The notes under the pieces: model-generated
The model's database searches: none
Told to the model about the DNA's origin: nothing
What the model saw: only the letters and a program-made list of their open reading frames with translations
Shown: positions 26,293 through 38,149 of the stretch, in pieces
Layout of the letters: every line of letters starts with the position of its first letter
Numbering within the stretch: the stretch's first letter is position 1
Position numbers and translations under genes: made by a program
Source of the DNA: Hymenopus coronatus
Taxonomy: Eukaryota; Arthropoda; Insecta; Mantodea; Hymenopodidae
Direction of reading: 5' to 3'
Assembly (NCBI GenBank): GCA_030762935.1
Contig: CM060895.1
Span: 37,302,001 to 37,366,000, forward strand
DNA: 64,000 nucleotides

Positions 26293-26965
26293 CTCTCTCT
26301 CATCTCTGTAAAACATTTATTGTTAATAAGCTTCTTCTATCTATTTCATGCCAAAACATTAGTAGAAACGGTCTTATTATTGTGTTCCTTTTAAGTAGAA
26401 GGGAACTAAGGGTATACACTAAGCTAAACCCTCAATCAGATGTTTTAAAAATGTGGTTGCTATGAGACTGAAATCCGTATGAGAAAAGTGAAATAAATAG
26501 CAAGAAATACCTCGAAAATGGTCCACGACGCAAAAAATGTATATGATATAAATTGTGTGTTTTAACGAGATCTACATCTTTTGTATAAGTTTTTATCTGT
26601 CTCTTACGGTTTACCAGTAATGCAAAATTCAGCAAAATTCATCAGGAATGATCAAGTCTTCAGAAGGTATTCCCAGAAAATGCAATATATTCATTTTATT
26701 TGTGATTTAAATAGCTTTGATATACGGTATTTTAATCAAAATCGTTAGAGCCATTTTTGAGAAAAACAAAATTTAAAAATATGATGTGTTCCATTCACAT
26801 GACTTTCTCTACACACGGACACACAGGGATCTTTTTCTGAAAATACCTTTTTTGGATACAGGGGACCCTAAAACATATATTTCCGGTGAAATCTCGGTAT
26901 CGAATTTTTTGGTGGAGTGCAATACCTTCTCTATATACTATGTACATAGTACGTATAGAGAAAGT
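26224..26965 (+). mobile_element. Two family A pieces in tandem
   Basis: 26224-26778 lacks its right third. 26782-26965 is a head fused to a right end. In the first the head's CTTTCTCTACATCTC has become a long (CT)n tract. Confidence 0.75.
26246..26302. repeat. (CT)n microsatellite in a family A head
   Basis: About 55 bases of CT with one GT interruption, seeded by the normal CTTTCTCTACATCTCTG sequence. Confidence 0.92.
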
Positions 26966-27379
26966 AAAAAAGTAAAATTATATAACGTTCACGAAAAAAA
27001 ACAAACAATATTTTATATTATTTCACTCTGTTTTTGTAATTCAGCTACTTTGTCATTTATCGTTAAAAACAAACTTTCTCTACATTTCAGATACTCAGGC
27101 AATACAACCTGAACTGAGAGACAAAGCATAACCTAACCTTGAGACACAAAAGTAAATCAGTGCGATACCAGCTCAACTTGCATCATTCAAAAGCTTTGTA
27201 ACATTCTAGGAATAACTCCAACATACATAAAATGCCTGAAATATTACTTAGCATCACTTAAACATACAAATCTGATGTAAACGTTCTTACGACTTTCGTG
27301 CTCGCTGAAAATGATACACGTAAAGACCAAACTACATCATTCACATAAAAAGTAACTCCCCTATCATATTACTTCCTCT
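26966..27379. other. Unassigned spacer
   Basis: AT-rich. No feature is supported. Confidence 0.45.
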
Positions 27380-27925
27380 AATACATATATACAACATACA
27401 TAATAGGTAGAGAAGATATTGCATTACATCCAAAAATTCGATACCGAGATTTCATGAAAATGTAGGTATATTTCGAGACCCCCTGAATCCAACAAAGCAT
27501 TTTCAGAAAAAGCTCAGTGTTTCTGAAAGACTTTTGCATAACTGCTAGTTTTGTGGTGTACAAAGAGCTCAGGGGCGGGTTTTCTCTGGGTTCTCCGGTT
27601 TTCCCCGACATCGCATTCCACTGGTGCTCCATCTTCATTCACGCATCATCAGTGTCGTCGCCTGCGGTGCCACAAGTAGTTAAAGTGGGCGTTAAACACT
27701 ATAAAAAAACTGGTAAGCCGTAAGAGTTAGACAAAAAGCTACGAACGAAAATATAGACCTCGTAAAAACATACTATTTATGTCATGTACAATTTTTTAAC
27801 TATTTTCCAGATATCCCTTCTTATTAATTTCAATTTTAATACATTTAAACTCTTTTCATAGGGATATTCGTCAACTCCTGACCATGCAAAGAGAACGAAT
27901 TCTAATCACATAGGACCAGATGTTT
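27380..27925 (-). mobile_element. Family A element split by SINE-3
   Basis: 27380-27520 and 27713-27925 are the two parts in minus orientation. The SINE lies at GCATAACTGCTA, a spot normally followed by the CCGTAAGAG block. Confidence 0.62.
27552..27712 (+). mobile_element. SINE-3 copy, head truncated
   Basis: The body matches 15541-15766 from TTTGTGGTG onward. The tRNA head is missing. Confidence 0.7.
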
Positions 27926-27940
27926 TTTCTTTAAAAGAAA

Positions 27941-28655
27941 TCTGATATGTTCCATTCACATGACTTTCTCTGCACCAAATTATTGTTAAAAAGCTTATGC
28001 TTCTATTTACTTTAGTTTAATCAAGGTAAAAATAGCAGAAATAGTCTTATTACTTGTTTCCTTGTAACTGGAAGGGAAATAAGGGAGTACTATAGGCTAA
28101 ACTGATAATCAAAAGCTGGTTGCTATGTGACTGCAGTTCCTTTGTTTGTATGGACAGGAGTTGACAAATTCCTGTATGAGAAAAGTATGTTTTTCAAAGC
28201 TGAAACCAAAAACAAGGAATATGTCAAAAAAGATCAACTCCACGAAGAAAATGAACGTGACATTAATTGTATGCTTTAACGTGCTCTATATATTTTGTGT
28301 GTTAGGTTTTTGTCCATCTCTTACGGTTTAGCAGTTATGCAAAATTCCGTAAAATTGATCCAGAATAAAGTAGTCTTCACAGGCTATTCCCAGAAAATTC
28401 AAGATATACATTTTATTTGTCAGGTAAATATCTTTAATATTTGACATTTAAATCAAAATTGTTACAGCCATTTTTAAGAAAATTAAAATTTTCGAAAAAA
28501 GTTCCATGTAAAGGGTAGTTGGGGATTGGGAGATTGTCTTGAAAATCTTCGCATCCTTGGAAGATACCAAACTTGAATACCAAGTTTGGTATTTAACGGT
28601 CTTTTCGTTTTTGAGCAATGTTGTCCACAGAGACACACACACACACACACACACG

Positions 28656-28690
<35 letters not shown>

Positions 28691-28827
28691 GGACCGTTTT
28701 GTAAAAATGTTTTTTTTTATTCAGGGGGACCCAAAACATGTATTTCCGGTGAAATCTCGGTATCGAATTTTTGGGTGGAATGCAAACCTTCTCAATACAC
28801 TATGTACATAGTACGTGTAGAGAAAGT
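27941..28827 (+). mobile_element. Family A element, near full length
   Basis: All landmarks are present. The microsatellite at 28631-28690 is CA repeats with an alternating CG core. Confidence 0.85.
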
Positions 28828-28945
28828 AAAAATCTATTCGGAGGACCCTAAAATATGTATTTCTAATGAAATCTGTGTGTTGAATTTTTAGGGGAAATGC
28901 AATACCTTCTATGTAATGTGTATTAAGTACAGAGATTAAAAATTA

Positions 28946-28996
<51 letters not shown>
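28828..28996 (+). mobile_element. Family A right-end fragment and (AT)n tract
   Basis: 28830-28944 repeats the GGACCCTAAAATATGTATTT to right-end part of the preceding copy. 28950-28996 is (AT)n followed by T-rich sequence. Confidence 0.65.
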
Positions 28997-29004
<8 letters not shown>

Positions 29005-29009
29005 TTATT

Positions 29010-29886
29010 ACTTTCTTTAGCCCCGTATGTACAATGTACATAAGGATAGAGAAGGTATTACACTCCACCAAAAATTCGATACCGAGATTTCACCGGAAAT
29101 ATATGTTTTAGGGTCCCCTGTGTCAAAAAAAAAAAGCATTTTCAGAAAAAGGTCCGTGTGTGTGTCCGTGTGTCAGTGTGTCCGTGTGTCTGAGAACATG
29201 ATAATTCAAAAACGAAAAGTCGGTAAAATACCAAACTTGTATTTAAGTTTAGTATCTTCCAGGGATGCGACACGAAGATTTTGAGAAAAATCCCCTCACC
29301 CCAAACTACCCTTTACATGGACAAAATTTCGAAAATTTTGATTTTCTTAAAAATGGCTCTAAGGATGTTGATTAAAATATCATATATTAAAGATATTTAC
29401 CTGACAAATAAAATGTATATATTGAATTTTTGGGGAATGGCCTCTGAAGACTACTTTATTCTGGATGAATTTTACGGAATTGTGCATAACTGCTAAACTG
29501 TAAGAGATGGACAAAAGCTTATTAATGATAAATGTAGAGCACGTTAAAACACATAATTTATGTCATACACATTTTTATCGTGGAGTTGATCATTTTTAAG
29601 ATATTCTTGGTTTTTCGTTTCTGCTTTGAAAAACACTTTTCTCATACAGGAATTTGTTAACTCCTGCCCATACAAACAAAGGAGCTTCAGTTACATAAGA
29701 ATCAGCTTTTGGCTATTATTTTAGCTATGGTACTCTCTCATTTCACTTCTACTTACAAGGAAGCAAACAATAAGACTATTTCTGCTAATGTTTCTCGATT
29801 AGCATGAAGTAAATAGAAGTATAAGCTTTTTAACTACAATTTTTTGCAGAGATGTAGAGAAAGTCATGTGAATGGAACATATCAGA
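29010..29886 (-). mobile_element. Family A element, near full length
   Basis: Minus orientation, 877 bp, from ACTTTCTTTAGCCC to the CATATCAGA end. Confidence 0.85.
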
Positions 29887-30403
29887 TTTTTTTATATTAT
29901 TATTCAGATACATATTATGGATGGAATAAGGTTCTTCTCCTACTCTAGGTATTTGGTAGCGAAAGTAAAAAAAGTGCAGTCAGCTGTGAGCCCATGTCAC
30001 GTGCCAACCGCTCAGTTTCTCTTGGCCTGCCCCAATATGGAGCCTCACTATAAAGTCATTAGCACATTTAAACACGCAACTTCTAGGTATTTCCTGAAAG
30101 GTATCTTTTCGGAGAATCAAAAACCTTTGTTTAGTTACCATGAAATTTTCCAGCACTGGGTTTCCTGCGACTATAACCATGGTTTGATGCCCTCTTCAGA
30201 ATAACTGTTTTCTTTTCACTCTTTCATTGAAGTTACTTTCCTCTATAAAAGTAGGCTTGTCTGCGAGCCCTACCTTTGTATTTGTTTTCATTGTTTCCTA
30301 ATACAATAGTCAGTGCTTAGGAGTTCAAATGTATTCATATCCATAACACTTAAGAGATAGTGAATTTATTATTTTCATTTTTCAATTTTTATTTATCTAT
30401 TTT
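29887..30403. other. Unassigned spacer
   Basis: Overlapping open frames occur on both strands at 29980-30200 but I recognise no protein. Confidence 0.35.
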
Positions 30404-31271
30404 ACTTTCTCTATGCATACATAGTGTATAGAGGAAGTATTGTATCCACCCAAAAATTCGATACCGAGATTTCACCAGAAACACATGTTTTAGGACCCCT
30501 TGAATCCAAAAAAAAAAAAAAGCATTTTCAGAAAAAGATCCGTGTATTTGTGTGTGACTGTCTGTCTGTGTGTGTGTCCCTGGACAGCATAGCTCAAAAA
30601 GGAAAACACCGTTAAATACTAAACACGAAGATTTTCAAGAAAATCCCCCACCCCCAACTACCCTTTACATGGAAAAATGTTCGAAAATTTTGATTTTCTA
30701 AAAAATGGCCCTAACGATTATGATTAAAATCCCGTATATTAAAAATATTTACATACCAAATAAAATGTATATCTTGAATTTTCTGGGAATAGCCTCTGAA
30801 GAGCTCTTTATTCTGGATGATTTTTGCTAAATTTTGCTTCACTGCTAAACGGTAAGAGATAGACAAAAACTTACTACACAGAAAATGTTGATCTGACCAA
30901 AACACACAATTTATATCCCTTACATTTTTGTTGTGGAGGTAACCGTTTCCGAGATATTCCTTATTTTTGGTTTCAGTTGTGAGTACTTTTACTTTTCTCA
31001 GACAGGAGGTGTCCGTTTTTCTTTTGTTCTACTCCTGGCCCAAGCAAAGAAGCTATTTACAATAACAATCGAATAACGACAGTTTTTAAAACATTTGACC
31101 ATCGGTTTAGCCTAGTGTATTCCCTTATTTTCTTTCTACTTATAAGGAACTAAGTAGTGAGAACATTCTGGTAATGATTATCTCGATTACGAAGGTGCAG
31201 AAAGAAGAATAATATTAGGTAAGTAGTTTGTAGAAGAGCTAGAGAAAGTCATGTGAGTGTAACACATCAGA
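30404..31271 (-). mobile_element. Family A element, near full length
   Basis: Minus orientation, 868 bp, with both ends and the G-run present. Confidence 0.85.
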
Positions 31272-31545
31272 TTTTTTTTTTTTTATTTTTGTATATCGTC
31301 CTTTAACCTGGTATCGGGCGATGAATGAAAGCGGTAAAGTGATGCTCAAATGATCTCGGAGTCCATGGAGCTTAAAGTTAACCAACATTCGCCTTCTTAG
31401 GATAAGGAAAATCTCCGAGTATATATAAACAAACAAAAAATTGAGGGAAAAAAAACTTGTCTGTGTAATTCACCCTAACCGAGATTCGAATTCAGGGCCA
31501 CTTGGATGTGAAGCAGACACACTGCTCCCACAGTACAAGGTGGAA
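31272..31545 (-). mobile_element. SINE-2 copy
   Basis: The minus-strand relative of 5095-5340 starts in the T-run at the family A end. The head is at about 31470-31545 with B box GAATTCGAATCTC. Confidence 0.7.
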
Positions 31546-31546
31546 C

Positions 31547-31612
<66 letters not shown>
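31547..31612. repeat. (ATT)n microsatellite
   Basis: About 22 uninterrupted ATT units next to the SINE-2 head. Confidence 0.95.
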
Positions 31613-31959
31613 GTTTCATTTGTGTGCCCTTTAACATCTAGGCCGTCGGCAGATTTTCTTTCAGTACCATAAGAAATATAATTATACAACGATCCTATAA
31701 TGATAGCTATTGATTGGGATACGAGTAAAAGAAAGTTTCGACGCGAGTGAGTGTCGAAAAACATTACAAGTTCGGTAATTACCATTATATAAGAGTTATG
31801 CAAAAGTATTAATTCATTTTTCTACGACTTGTAGATATACAATAAATATTTAATATTTAAATATCCTACATACAAAAGATTAATTCCACCGACCGCTATG
31901 CGTATTGTACGCTTGCGTCGATAACAAATGAAGTTTGATTCACGATTACAGTTGATTTG
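31613..31959. other. Unassigned spacer
   Basis: No feature is supported. Confidence 0.45.
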
Positions 31960-32280
31960 CAAGATGGAGACAAGTATTTTGGTCTAGTGAAAAGGATATG
32001 GAATTTAGTTCCACGCCTTCGGTTATAACAGAGGAGGCGAGTAATGTTCTTAACAACTTACTTTCACAGAAACCAAAAAAGATCTACGAAAAGTTATATG
32101 ATAAATTCATGGCATGGAGAATAACAAAATAATTAATTCTATTGACAAATTATTCAGTATTGAAAACTATTCTGGATGTGAAACAAGGAATTGATATATC
32201 ACAATATAAGAAGTTGTGTTCCCTGTTAAATAGAAATCGATAGGGTACAGTGGGAAAAAAGCGAAAATATTGTATTGTAA
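31960..32280 (+). pseudogene. Probable tyrosine-recombinase-like coding relic
   Basis: One frame reads EEASNVLNNLLSQKPKKIYE then YDKFMAWR before a stop. After a gap and frame change it gives LDVKQGIDISQYKKL. I recognise this as similar to the N-terminal SAM-like core-binding part of tyrosine recombinases amplified in insect genomes (Crypton-like or ZMYM/KIAA1958-like proteins). No catalytic domain is present. This is a call from memory of the family pattern, so moderate only. Confidence 0.4.
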
Positions 32281-32806
32281 AATGTTTCTGTAGTTTTATG
32301 TAGATTAGCAGGCGTGAACAGGCATTAGAAGGACAGCAAGCGTGAAATGGGGACCAGTATATGAGTATAAAAATATTATATTATTATTATCTTTTTGTGA
32401 AAAATTCTGAATGCGTTATGAAAAAATGTATTTCATGGGGATTTTGTTTTTAAAAGAATTAGGAAAAGCCGAGGCTTCAAAATTAGATCATTGTATGTAA
32501 AATGTAGAAATAATATTAAAGATTAAACCGATTTCTATTTCAAAAATCAAAAAATATAATACCAATTAAAAAGGAGCGTAAAGACAAACGAAAACCACAC
32601 CAGTCGTTTTAATTTTTATTGCTTTACCTTTTTATCGCATTAACTTCTCATCCCACTTTATTAAAACAAAATATAAGTTTTATTCTCTTTGACCTAAATC
32701 GATATGTATTTAATCGAAGGCTGCTACACTTAAGATTTTATGGTCACCTTGAAAAACAATAAGGTGAAGAAGATTGCTTTCTCGTCAGCAAGGCTAAGAT
32801 AAAAAA
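32281..32806. other. Unassigned AT-rich spacer
   Basis: No feature is supported downstream of the recombinase-like relic. Confidence 0.45.
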
Positions 32807-33656
32807 TCTGATGTGTTCCATTCACATGACTTTCTCTACATCTCTGCAATAAATTATTTTTAAAAAGCTTATGCTTCTATTTACTTCATGCTGATCGAGA
32901 AAAAATTAGCAGAAATAGTCTTATTACTTGCTTCCTTGTAAGTAAAAGCGAAATAAGGGAGTACCATAGGTTAAAGTAATAGTCAAATGCTGGTTGCTAT
33001 GTGACTGAAGTTCCTTTGTTTGTTTGGACACGAGTTCACAAAGTCCTGTTGAGAAAATTATGTTTTAGCTGTTACCAAAAACAAGGAATATCTCAAAAAC
33101 AATCAACTCCACGAAAAAATGTATGTAACATAAACTGTGTGGTTTAAAGTCCTCTACAGTTGTTGTGTGGTAAGTTTTTGTCCATCTCTTACGGTTTAGC
33201 AGTTATGGAAAATCCGTAAAATTGACCCAGAATGAAGTAGTCTTCAGAGGCTATTCCCAGAAAATTCAAAATATACATTTTACTTATCAGCTAAATATCT
33301 TTAATATCCTATATTTTAATCAAAATCGTTAGAGCCATTTTTTAGAAAATCAAAATTTTCGAAAAAAGTTCCATGTAAAGTGGGGGAATTTTCACAAAAT
33401 CTTCGTGTTGTATCCCTGGAAGATACTAATCGTAAATACCAAATTTGGTATTCTACCGACTTTTCGTTTTTGAGTTGTGTTCACAGACACACGGACACAC
33501 GAACACACACACACACACCGACCTTTTTCTGAAAATATTTTTTTGGATACAGGGGACCCTAAAACATATATTTCCGGTGAAATCTGGGTATCGAATTTTT
33601 TGGTGAAGTGCAATACTTTCTCTATACACTATGTACATAGTACGTATAGAGAAAGT
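32807..33656 (+). mobile_element. Family A element, near full length
   Basis: 850 bp with both ends intact. The palindrome CACTATGTACATAGT-type core is at about 33627-33642. Confidence 0.86.
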
Positions 33657-34249
33657 AAAAACTAGGCTAATAGTACAAAGCTTTCTGTTGTTTCTAACGC
33701 AAGCTGCTAACTGGTTCTGAGAAAAAACTTCCAAGTTCACGGAAGATCTGAGAGGAAGTATCCCAAACAAGATCTGACTTGCTCCTTTGGCTCCTGAACA
33801 ACGTTCAAGGTCAGTATTGTTATGGTTCCAGCACTTTATCTCGTATGCTCGCGGTGTCGCCAGATAAAGTATACAAATCCAGAGTTTTTTGTGGCTTTCA
33901 TCGCTACAGAGTTATAAAATGGTTATAAAACGGTAATAAAATTCCTAACAGTTTCAAAGATTATCTTCTCAAGTGGAGGTTTAGTGTTTGTTTATTTAGA
34001 TTATGAGTGGCCAATAACTTTCAACCAGCGTGTGTATAACTTATGATTCATCCAAAGTGCACGGGCATGACGAGAATTTTTTCACGTATGCTCTTAAACT
34101 TACACTGTGTATACAGTTACGTAAGGAAATCTATTTGAACTGAGCCTAATACCTATATAAGGTACGCATAATTCTGCATTCTAGCTAAAAATACTTACTT
34201 CAAGATTTCATGAAAAAGAATCTGTGATCCTCTAAATCACACCACAAAT
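33657..34249. other. Unassigned spacer
   Basis: No feature is supported. Confidence 0.45.
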
Positions 34250-34353
34250 ACTTTCTCTACAACTTAACTTAAGTAGTGGAAGAAGTATTGTATTCCAGCC
34301 AAAGATTCGATATCGAGATTATACCGCTGACACGTTTGAGGTACCTGAATAAA
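34250..34353 (-). mobile_element. Family A end fragment
   Basis: ACTTTCTCTACAAC followed by the GATTCGATATCGAGATTATACCG block, in minus orientation. Confidence 0.6.
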
Positions 34354-34360
34354 CAAAAAA

Positions 34361-35218
34361 TCTGATGCGTTCCATTCACATGACTTTCTCTACATCTCTG
34401 CAACAAATTCTTTTTAAAAGGCTTATGCTTCTATTTACTTCATACTAATCGAGGAAAAATTAGCAGAAATAGTCTTATTACCTGCTTCCTTTTAAGTAGA
34501 TGCGAAATAGGGAGTGAACATAGGTTCAAGTGATAGTCAAAGGCTGGTTGCTTGTGACTGAAGTTTCTTTGTATGAACAGGAGTTGACAAATTCCTGAAT
34601 GATAAAAGTACCTATGTTTTTTAAAGCTGAAACCAAAAACAAGGAATATGTCAAAAACGATCAACTCCACGAAAAAAAATGTATATAACATAAATTGTGA
34701 TTTTAAAGTCTTCTACATTTTTATAAGGTAAGTTTTGTTCATCTCTTACGGGTTAGCAGTTATGCAAAATTCCGTAAAATTCCTCCAGAATAAAGCAGTC
34801 TTCAGAGGCTATTCCCAGAAAATTCAAGATATACGTTTTATTTGTCAGGTAAATATTTTTAATATGGGATATTTTAATCAAAATCGTTAGAGCCATTTTT
34901 AAGAGAAACAAAATGTCGAAAAAAGTTCCATGTAAAGGGTAGTAGGGGTGGGGGGATTTTTTTTTAAATTCTTCGTGTCACATCCCTAGAAGATGCCAAA
35001 CTTAAATACCAAGTTTGGTATTTAGCGGTGTTTTCGTTTTTGAGCTATGATGTCCACACTCAGACACAGACACACACACGGACCTTTTTCTGGAAATGCT
35101 TTTTTTGGATTCAGGGGAACACAAAACATATATTTCAGGTGATATCTCGGTATCGAATTTTTGGGTGGAATACAATACCTTCTCTATACACTATGTACAT
35201 AGTACCTGCAGAGAAAGT
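34361..35218 (+). mobile_element. Family A element, near full length
   Basis: 858 bp with all landmarks. The 52-bp minisatellite begins 85 bp to its right. Confidence 0.86.
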
Positions 35219-35303
35219 AAAAACAGTCTGTTCTATTTACTGTCTTTCTCTACCTGTCCCACCTGTTGGAACACTTCTACGGAGACACATTTGTACGTAG
35301 TGG

Positions 35304-36305
35304 CACTTGTACAGAACCTTTTTCTCCACCTGGCGAGTCCGAAGTTGAATGTTGACACTTGTACAGAACCTTTTCCTCCACCTGGCGAGTCCGAAGTTGA
35401 ATGTTGACACTTGTACAGAACCTTTCCCTCCACCTGGCGAGTCCGAAGTTGAATGTTGACACTTGTACAGAACCTTTTTCTCCACCTGGCGAGTCCGAAG
35501 TTGAATGTTGACACTTGTACAGAACCTTTCCCTCCACCTGGCGAGTCCGAAGTTGAATGTTGACACTTGTACAGAACCTTTTCCTCCACCTGGCGAGTCC
35601 GAAGTTGAATGTTGACACTTGTACAGCACCTTTTCCTCCACCTGGCGAGTCCGAAGTTGAATGTTGACACTTGTACGGAACCTTTTCCTCCACCTGGCGA
35701 GTCCGAAGTTGAATGTTGACACTTGTACGGAACCTTTTCCTCCACCTGGCGAGTCCGAAGTTGAATGTTGACACTTGTACAGAACCTTTCCCTCCACCTG
35801 GCGAGTCCGAAGTTGAATGTTGACACTTGTACCGAACCTTTTCCTCCACCTGGCGAGTCCGAAGTTGAATGTTGACACTTGTACAGCACCTTTTCCTCCA
35901 CCTGGCGAGTCCGAAGTTGAATGCTGACACTTGTACAGAACCTTTTCCTCCACCTGGGGAGTCCGAAGTTGAATGTTGACACTTGTACGGAACCTTTTCC
36001 TCCACCTGGGGAGTCCGAAGTTGAATGTTGACACTTGTACGGAACCTTTTCCTCCACCTGGGGAGTCCGAAGTTGAATGTTGACACTTGTACGGAACCTT
36101 TTCCTCCACCTGGCGAGTCCGAAGTTGAATGTTGACACTTGTACGGAACCTTTTCCTCCACCTGGCGAGTCCGAAGTTGAATGTTGACACTTGTACGGAA
36201 CCTTTTCCTCCACCTGGCGAGTCCGAAGTTGAATGTTGACACTTGTACGGAACCTTTTCCTCCACCTGGCGAGTCCGAAGTTGAATGTTGACACTTGTAC
36301 GGAAC
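35304..36305. repeat. 52-bp minisatellite, about 19 units
   Basis: The unit contains CACTTGTACAGAACC, TCCACCTGGCGAGTCC and GAAGTTGAATGTTGA and repeats every 52 bp. Variants differ mainly at the CAGAACC/CGGAACC/CAGCACC site and at GGCGAG/GGGGAG. The CGGAACC type forms the right end and CAGAACC the left, so variants are grouped. All three minus-strand frames are open across it (346-378 codons), a consequence of a stop-free unit. It begins about 85 bp after a family A copy. Confidence 0.95.
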
Positions 36306-36807
36306 AGGCACAAGCACTAATACACAGTTTTATAATGTGGATATGTATAACTAGTAAATTAAAAATCAAAACATTGTTATAGTTGCAGAAAACAAAAAGT
36401 TCACCTGCAAATATTAGTTATTTATTCTCTAGATAAATGTTGCATTACGGCATCATAAAATAGTATTAAATTGCCTTAGTTTCGTTAAGAGCACAGCAGG
36501 GTGTCGGTTTGACATACCACCGCGATGTGGTTAGAAGGGAGCTGTTGCTGAGTAATTAGGTTTTTTTTTTTTTAATACAAATTGCAAGAGAAATGCAGCC
36601 CTATTTGTGTCGTTTCCAGAGAGGTAGTCTTTTTTCGCCCCCCCCCCTTTTGCTTTAACTGAGTATTAACTTATTTACAATACTTACATGATATATGTGC
36701 GAGCTTGTGAGGCATTTTATACTTGTATTTTCTGTGAGTAAGCCTTGCAAGTCAGAAATAATTTTAAGTTGTCATCAACCTGGAGTCTTTTTAGAGCCTA
36801 TGAAATA
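36306..36807. other. Unassigned spacer
   Basis: A C-run at 36638-36648. No gene is supported. Confidence 0.45.
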
Positions 36808-38119
36808 CAGGGTGTATATAAATGAATATCGGGATTTTAACTCTTTATAATATTTATTACATTCAACTTACAGTTATGAATGATATGTCAAATGAAAAAG
36901 CAACTCAAACAGTTTTACCAAGAAGCTTATAAATGTTCAATGTGACTACCCTTTGTCACACGGCACACATCAAGTCTATAGCCGAGTTCTTCCCAAACGT
37001 TGATAAGTGTGTATTCAGTAATTGTAGCAACAGCTGCTTCAATTCGGTTTCTTAATTCAGGGAGGTCAGCTGGTAGCGGAGGCATGTACACACGATCCTT
37101 GATGAAGCCCCAAAGGTAAAAATCGCATTTCGTTAGATCAGGAGAACGTAGAGGTCATTCATAGCAAGCCCTGTCATTGGGGCCCTTGCAGCCTATCCAG
37201 CGCTCGGGTACAATCGCGACGTTCAACCAATCGCGTACTTCTTTATGCCAGTGAGGTGGCGCACCATTCTGCTGGAAAATGAAGTTCTCCGGCTCATTTT
37301 CTTCCAACTGAGGGAAGAGCCATTGATCTAGTGTATCAAGGTAAGAAGTGCCAGTTTACAGTAGGTTCACCAAAAACGAAAGGCCCATAAACTTTTCGCC
37401 GGGATACGGCACAAAAAACATTCACTTTAGGAGAATCTCGTTGCATTTGTACCATCTCGTGAGAATTTTCTGAGTCCCAGATGCGCTCATTATGAGTGTT
37501 AACATGTTCACTAAGGTGAAAGTCGATTCATCACTGAAGACAACACGATCCACAAAATCGTCATGAAACATGTCGTTTGCGAATTTGGCACGTAATCCGT
37601 GGTCTGTCGGCTTTAGAACCTGTAATAACTGTAAGCGTTTTCTTACAACTTTCCAAACAGTCGACACAGGAACTTGTAATTCGCGACTAGCCTTCCGGAC
37701 TGATTTCTTTGGGCTACGAGTGAACGACTCTCTCACTCGCTCAACAGTCTCTTCACTTACTCCTGCTCTTCCCTTTACAAAGGCAGCTGGTATCTTCAAA
37801 CTGATTATACTACGAATGTTTTTATCACTTGGAGGATCACAACCGAACTTACTACGGAACGCACGTTGCACAGTAACTACAGATTCGGTCTTTGCAAACT
37901 CCAAAACACAAAACGCTTTCTGTTTACTAGTCGTCATCTTTGCTACTACCGCTGTCTAGCGGATTGCGGCAGAAACATTGCACGCACATGCGCACTTGTG
38001 CCAACAAACAAAACTGCTTGAGTTGCTTTTTCATTTGACTTATCATTATTTATAACTGTAAGTTGAATGTAATAAATATTATAGAGTTAAAACCCCGATA
38101 TTCATTTATGTACACCCTG
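36808..38119 (-). mobile_element. Tc1/mariner-superfamily transposon with long TIRs
   Basis: The 1312-bp element is flanked by TA on both sides (36806-36807 and 38120-38121). Both ends begin CAGGGTGTA and extend as inverted repeats of about 110 bp with high identity (36808-36917 and about 38010-38119). The transposase gene is on the minus strand. The element is complete in structure but coding-dead. Confidence 0.92.
36927..37937 (-). pseudogene. Mariner-like transposase, inactivated
   Basis: It starts at 37937 with Met-Thr-Thr-Ser-Lys. An N-terminal helix-turn-helix domain of the DUF4817 type is followed by a second HTH around the motif VPVSTVWKVVRK. The DDE part starts with VFSDESTF (first catalytic Asp). 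The usual QQDGAPPH is QQNGAPPH here, so the second Asp is replaced by Asn. The third acidic block appears as SPDLTKCDFYLWG. The reading frame breaks near 37500 and near 37350, and a TGA replaces a Trp codon near 37155. The C-terminus is reached at TAA 36927-36929. The 1011-base span equals a normal 337-codon transposase, so it is full length with point and frame damage. Confidence 0.88.
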
Positions 38120-38149
38120 TAGTCTCGTCAATCTTAACTTAGTATTTCT

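Noticed and set aside
29872..30204. Overlapping plus and minus frames of 110 and 66 codons
   Set aside because: The plus frame begins in a family A terminus and neither translation resembles a known protein.
35233..36369. Three overlapping minus-strand frames of 346-378 codons
   Set aside because: All three derive from one 52-bp minisatellite. Kept as an observation, not as genes.
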